Shown: piece after piece, positions 5,828 to 7,486 of the stretch | Numbering within the stretch: the first letter of the stretch is position 1 | Layout: every line of letters begins with the position of its first letter | NCBI GenBank assembly: GCA_013362195.1 | Contig: JABFWM010000134.1 | Span: forward strand, 1-7,486 | Direction: 5' to 3' | From: Acidobacteriota bacterium | GTDB taxonomy: Bacteria > Acidobacteriota > Vicinamibacteria > Vicinamibacterales > 2-12-FULL-66-21 | DNA: 7,486 nt | Translations under genes and position numbers: made by a program | Notes under the pieces: generated by a model | The model's database searches: none | What the model was told of the DNA's origin: nothing | Seen by the model: only the letters and a program-made list of their open reading frames with translations

Positions 5828-6846
5828 CAGTCGGCGCCGTCGATCAACACGCCGTCGCGCCGCAGTCCGGCGACGGTGCGACGCCATCCTTCCGCGAGGC
5901 CAACCCGCGGAACGAATCCGAGCTCGCGTCGCAGACGAGAGCCGTCGACGGAAATGTTCTGGGTGTACTTTTCGAGCATGCCGTTCAGCCGCACGATTGG
6001 CGGCACTCGCGTGCGGGCGGCCATCTGCACGGCGCCGCGCAGGACTGACGCGGGCACGCCGACGCGCGGCGGCCTCCGCCCCAATGCCGCGCAAATCGCG
6101 TCGGTCATGTCGCGGACCGAATGCGTGGACCCGTCCGTGACGTTGTAGACACGCCCGGCGGCCGCGGGATGGCGAAGCGCGAGCACCGCCGCCGCGGCCG
6201 CGTCCTCGTCGAACACCAGCGTGCGCTGGTTGCCGCCGGGCCGCACCGGCATCGGCCGCCCCTGCGCGAGATGACGCACCATCGTCCGGTAGTTGCCGCG
6301 CAGGCGCGGTCCATACACCGCCGCCAGTCTCAGGACGACGCCGAGCGGACGCCCATCACGCTTCGCCTGGTCGAGCACAATCCTTTCGGCTTCGAGCTTC
6401 GTTCGCGCATATGGCGTATCGGGTGCGGGTGCTGTCTCTTCGTCGGCGACGACGTCGCGTTCTTCACCGTAGACGCAGATCGTGCTGAAGAGCACGATCC
6501 GCTGCACGCCGCGCGCGACCGCACGATCGACGAGCGTGCGCGTCGCCGACGCATTGATCTCTGCGTACTCGCGCGTCTCCTCTGGAGATGTGCCGACGCG
6601 ATGCAGCACGGCCGCCAGGTGCAGCACGTAATCGATCTCTGACAGCACCCGATCGACGGCGTCCGCGTCACGCACGTCTCCGACTCGCGCGTCCGTCGCG
6701 GATGGCAGCAATGCCGACGGCGCCTGATGCCTGGACAACGTCCGCACCCGATAGCCTTCGTCCAGTGCACGCCGCACCACGGCGGGACCGACGGCGCCGG
6801 TCGCGCCGGTCACGAGGACGAGCGGTGCGTCAGGCCCGCGCTGCAT
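5827..6846 (-). CDS. NAD-dependent epimerase/reductase, WbpV/WbpK-like
   Basis: A 339-residue extended SDR enzyme, cytoplasmic. Seen: Rossmann motif TGATGAVG (13-20), GDVRD for the adenine pocket, HLAAV, the catalytic set T122 (FSTICVYG; Thr in place of the more common Ser), Y146 and K150 (YARTK), LRLAAVYGP, then GNYRTMVRHLAQGRPMP and NQRTLVFDEDAA, and a late segment NGMLEKYTQNISVDGSRLRRELGF. The GNY...P.P...N.R.LV pattern is the one I associate with WbpV/WbpK-type enzymes, which help make UDP-N-acetyl-quinovosamine or -fucosamine after a WbpM-like 4,6-dehydratase; no such dehydratase is in this window. Its placement directly before a WecA/WbpL-like transferase matches the wbpV/wbpL pairing known in O-antigen loci. 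It starts at ATG 6846, overlapping the end of the GT4 gene by 17 nt. The specific reaction is an inference. Confidence 0.9.
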   Translation of the reverse strand: MQRGPDAPLVLVTGATGAVGPAVVRRALDEGYRVRTLSRHQAPSALLPSATDARVGDVRDADAVDRVLSEIDYVLHLAAVLHRVGTSPEETREYAEINASATRTLVDRAVARGVQRIVLFSTICVYGEERDVVADEETAPAPDTPYARTKLEAERIVLDQAKRDGRPLGVVLRLAAVYGPRLRGNYRTMVRHLAQGRPMPVRPGGNQRTLVFDEDAAAAAVLALRHPAAAGRVYNVTDGSTHSVRDMTDAICAALGRRPPRVGVPASVLRGAVQMAARTRVPPIVRLNGMLEKYTQNISVDGSRLRRELGFVPRVGLAEGWRRTVAGLRRDGVLIDGAD

Positions 6847-7486
6847 CCGGAGATGACGCGACTGCGCGCACCAGCGCGTCGTACTCGCCGCCGATGGCCG
6901 CGCGGGTGTAGCGCGACATCACGTAGTCGCGTCCCCGCGCCCCCATCGCCTGCCATGCCGCGCGATTGGCCAGGGCGCCGCGAATGACCTGCGCGACCGC
7001 CGCCGGATCGCCGGGCGCCACGACCGCGCCGCACCCCGCGTCTCGCACGAGCGCCCCCAGATCGGAATGCGGATCGGTGATGGCGAGAATGGGCCGCTTC
7101 GACGCCATGATGCGATATGCCTTCGACGGAATCGCGTCCGACCCGGTCGCGGCGGCCTGCGCGACGATCGATATGTCCGACGCCCCGTAAATCTGCGGCA
7201 TCAACGCGTTTGGCTGATACGCCAGCACGACGACGTTCCGCGACGGCAGCGCCGCCGCCTCGCCCGCGAGCTGCTCCCGAAGGATGCCGTCGCCGACCAG
7301 CAGCAGCCGGACGGCAGGCTCGTCGGCCAGGATCCTCGCTGCCTCCAGCAGGACGTCGAGCCCCTGCGCCGGTCCCATGTTCCCCGCATACGTGACCGCA
7401 AACACCTCGTCCAGACGATGGGCGCGCGAGAATTCGTTGTGCCGCGGCGCCTCGACGACGCGATCGAGATCGACAAAGTTGGGAAT
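6830..7486 (-). CDS. Family 4 glycosyltransferase, WbuB-like, C-terminal half (5' end outside window)
   Basis: The last 218 residues of a retaining GT-B glycosyltransferase; the frame is open through the window edge at 7486 and the stop is TGA at 6832-6830. The fragment begins IPNFVDLDRV, the usual end of the GT4 N-terminal domain ('viPNgvD'), then NEFSRAH.LDEVFAVTYAGNMGPAQGLD, which closely resembles the WbuB/WcaI group ('N.fr...gl.dkFvv.YaGn.G..QgLe'). The donor-binding C-terminal domain continues with LLLVGDG, Y.PNALMPQIYGASDISIV, IPSKAYRIMASKRPIL (equivalent to the PSK...A.g.P donor site) and a short helical end. It probably adds the second sugar (often an amino deoxyhexose) to the lipid-linked primer made by the downstream transferase. 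An internal GTG at 7405 is not the start, because conserved residues lie upstream. The promoter of this operon lies beyond the right edge. Confidence 0.92.
   Translation of the reverse strand: MPNFVDLDRVVEAPRHNEFSRAHRLDEVFAVTYAGNMGPAQGLDVLLEAARILADEPAVRLLLVGDGILREQLAGEAAALPSRNVVVLAYQPNALMPQIYGASDISIVAQAAATGSDAIPSKAYRIMASKRPILAITDPHSDLGALVRDAGCGAVVAPGDPAAVAQVIRGALANRAAWQAMGARGRDYVMSRYTRAAIGGEYDALVRAVASSPDAARA

Noticed and set aside
5828..6094. An 89-residue N-terminal extension of the WecA-like protein
   Set aside because: The extension is Arg/Ala-rich and is the shadow of the epimerase gene in another frame; ATG 5827 starts a typical hydrophobic first helix and sits in a TGATG coupling overlap.

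Overview
This is a GC-rich bacterial window from a cell-surface polysaccharide (O-antigen, capsule or exopolysaccharide type) biosynthesis region, with two secreted-protein genes in the middle. The organism is probably an acidobacterium, perhaps of the Vicinamibacteria type. I base that on resemblance from memory: a short secreted protein with a secretin/TonB STN-like domain, and a beta-helix protein opening with RTWVSG and an NPCSR..PCKTF motif. Codon use is uniformly GC-rich, and I see no transposase, integrase, tRNA, rRNA or CRISPR array.

Left block, plus strand (1-2861): the 3' end of a SAM-dependent methyltransferase, an NAD-dependent nucleotide-sugar epimerase/dehydratase, and a family 2 glycosyltransferase whose start overlaps the epimerase stop by 10 nt. 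The glycosyltransferase carries an N-terminal domain that looks like PqqD (winged helix), followed by a standard GT-A fold. Together these genes look like part of a path that makes, methylates and transfers a sugar.

Middle block, plus strand (2862-4802): a 327-nt non-coding gap holds two nested inverted repeats, a candidate sigma70-like promoter and a clear ribosome binding site. It is followed by a secreted right-handed beta-helix protein and, 39 nt later, a small exported protein with an STN-like N-terminal domain and a Pro/Ala-rich tail containing three copies of a PE[AT]x[FY]xY motif. Their role is unknown; extracellular carbohydrate binding or envelope display is the obvious guess.

Right block, minus strand (7486 down to 4799): a tightly coupled operon of a WbuB-like family 4 glycosyltransferase (5' part outside the window), a WbpV/WbpK-like NAD-dependent epimerase/reductase, and a polytopic WecA/WbpL-like polyprenyl-phosphate sugar-1-phosphate transferase. 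The last enzyme would start repeat-unit synthesis on undecaprenyl phosphate, the epimerase would supply a modified amino sugar, and the GT4 would probably add the next residue. The operon converges on the middle block so tightly that both stop codons lie in the same CTAG tetranucleotide, with no room for a terminator.

The window is mostly recognisable families. The parts most worth a second look are the PqqD-like/GT2 fusion, the secreted beta-helix plus STN-like pair inside a glycan locus, the structured non-coding gap and the stop-on-stop convergence.
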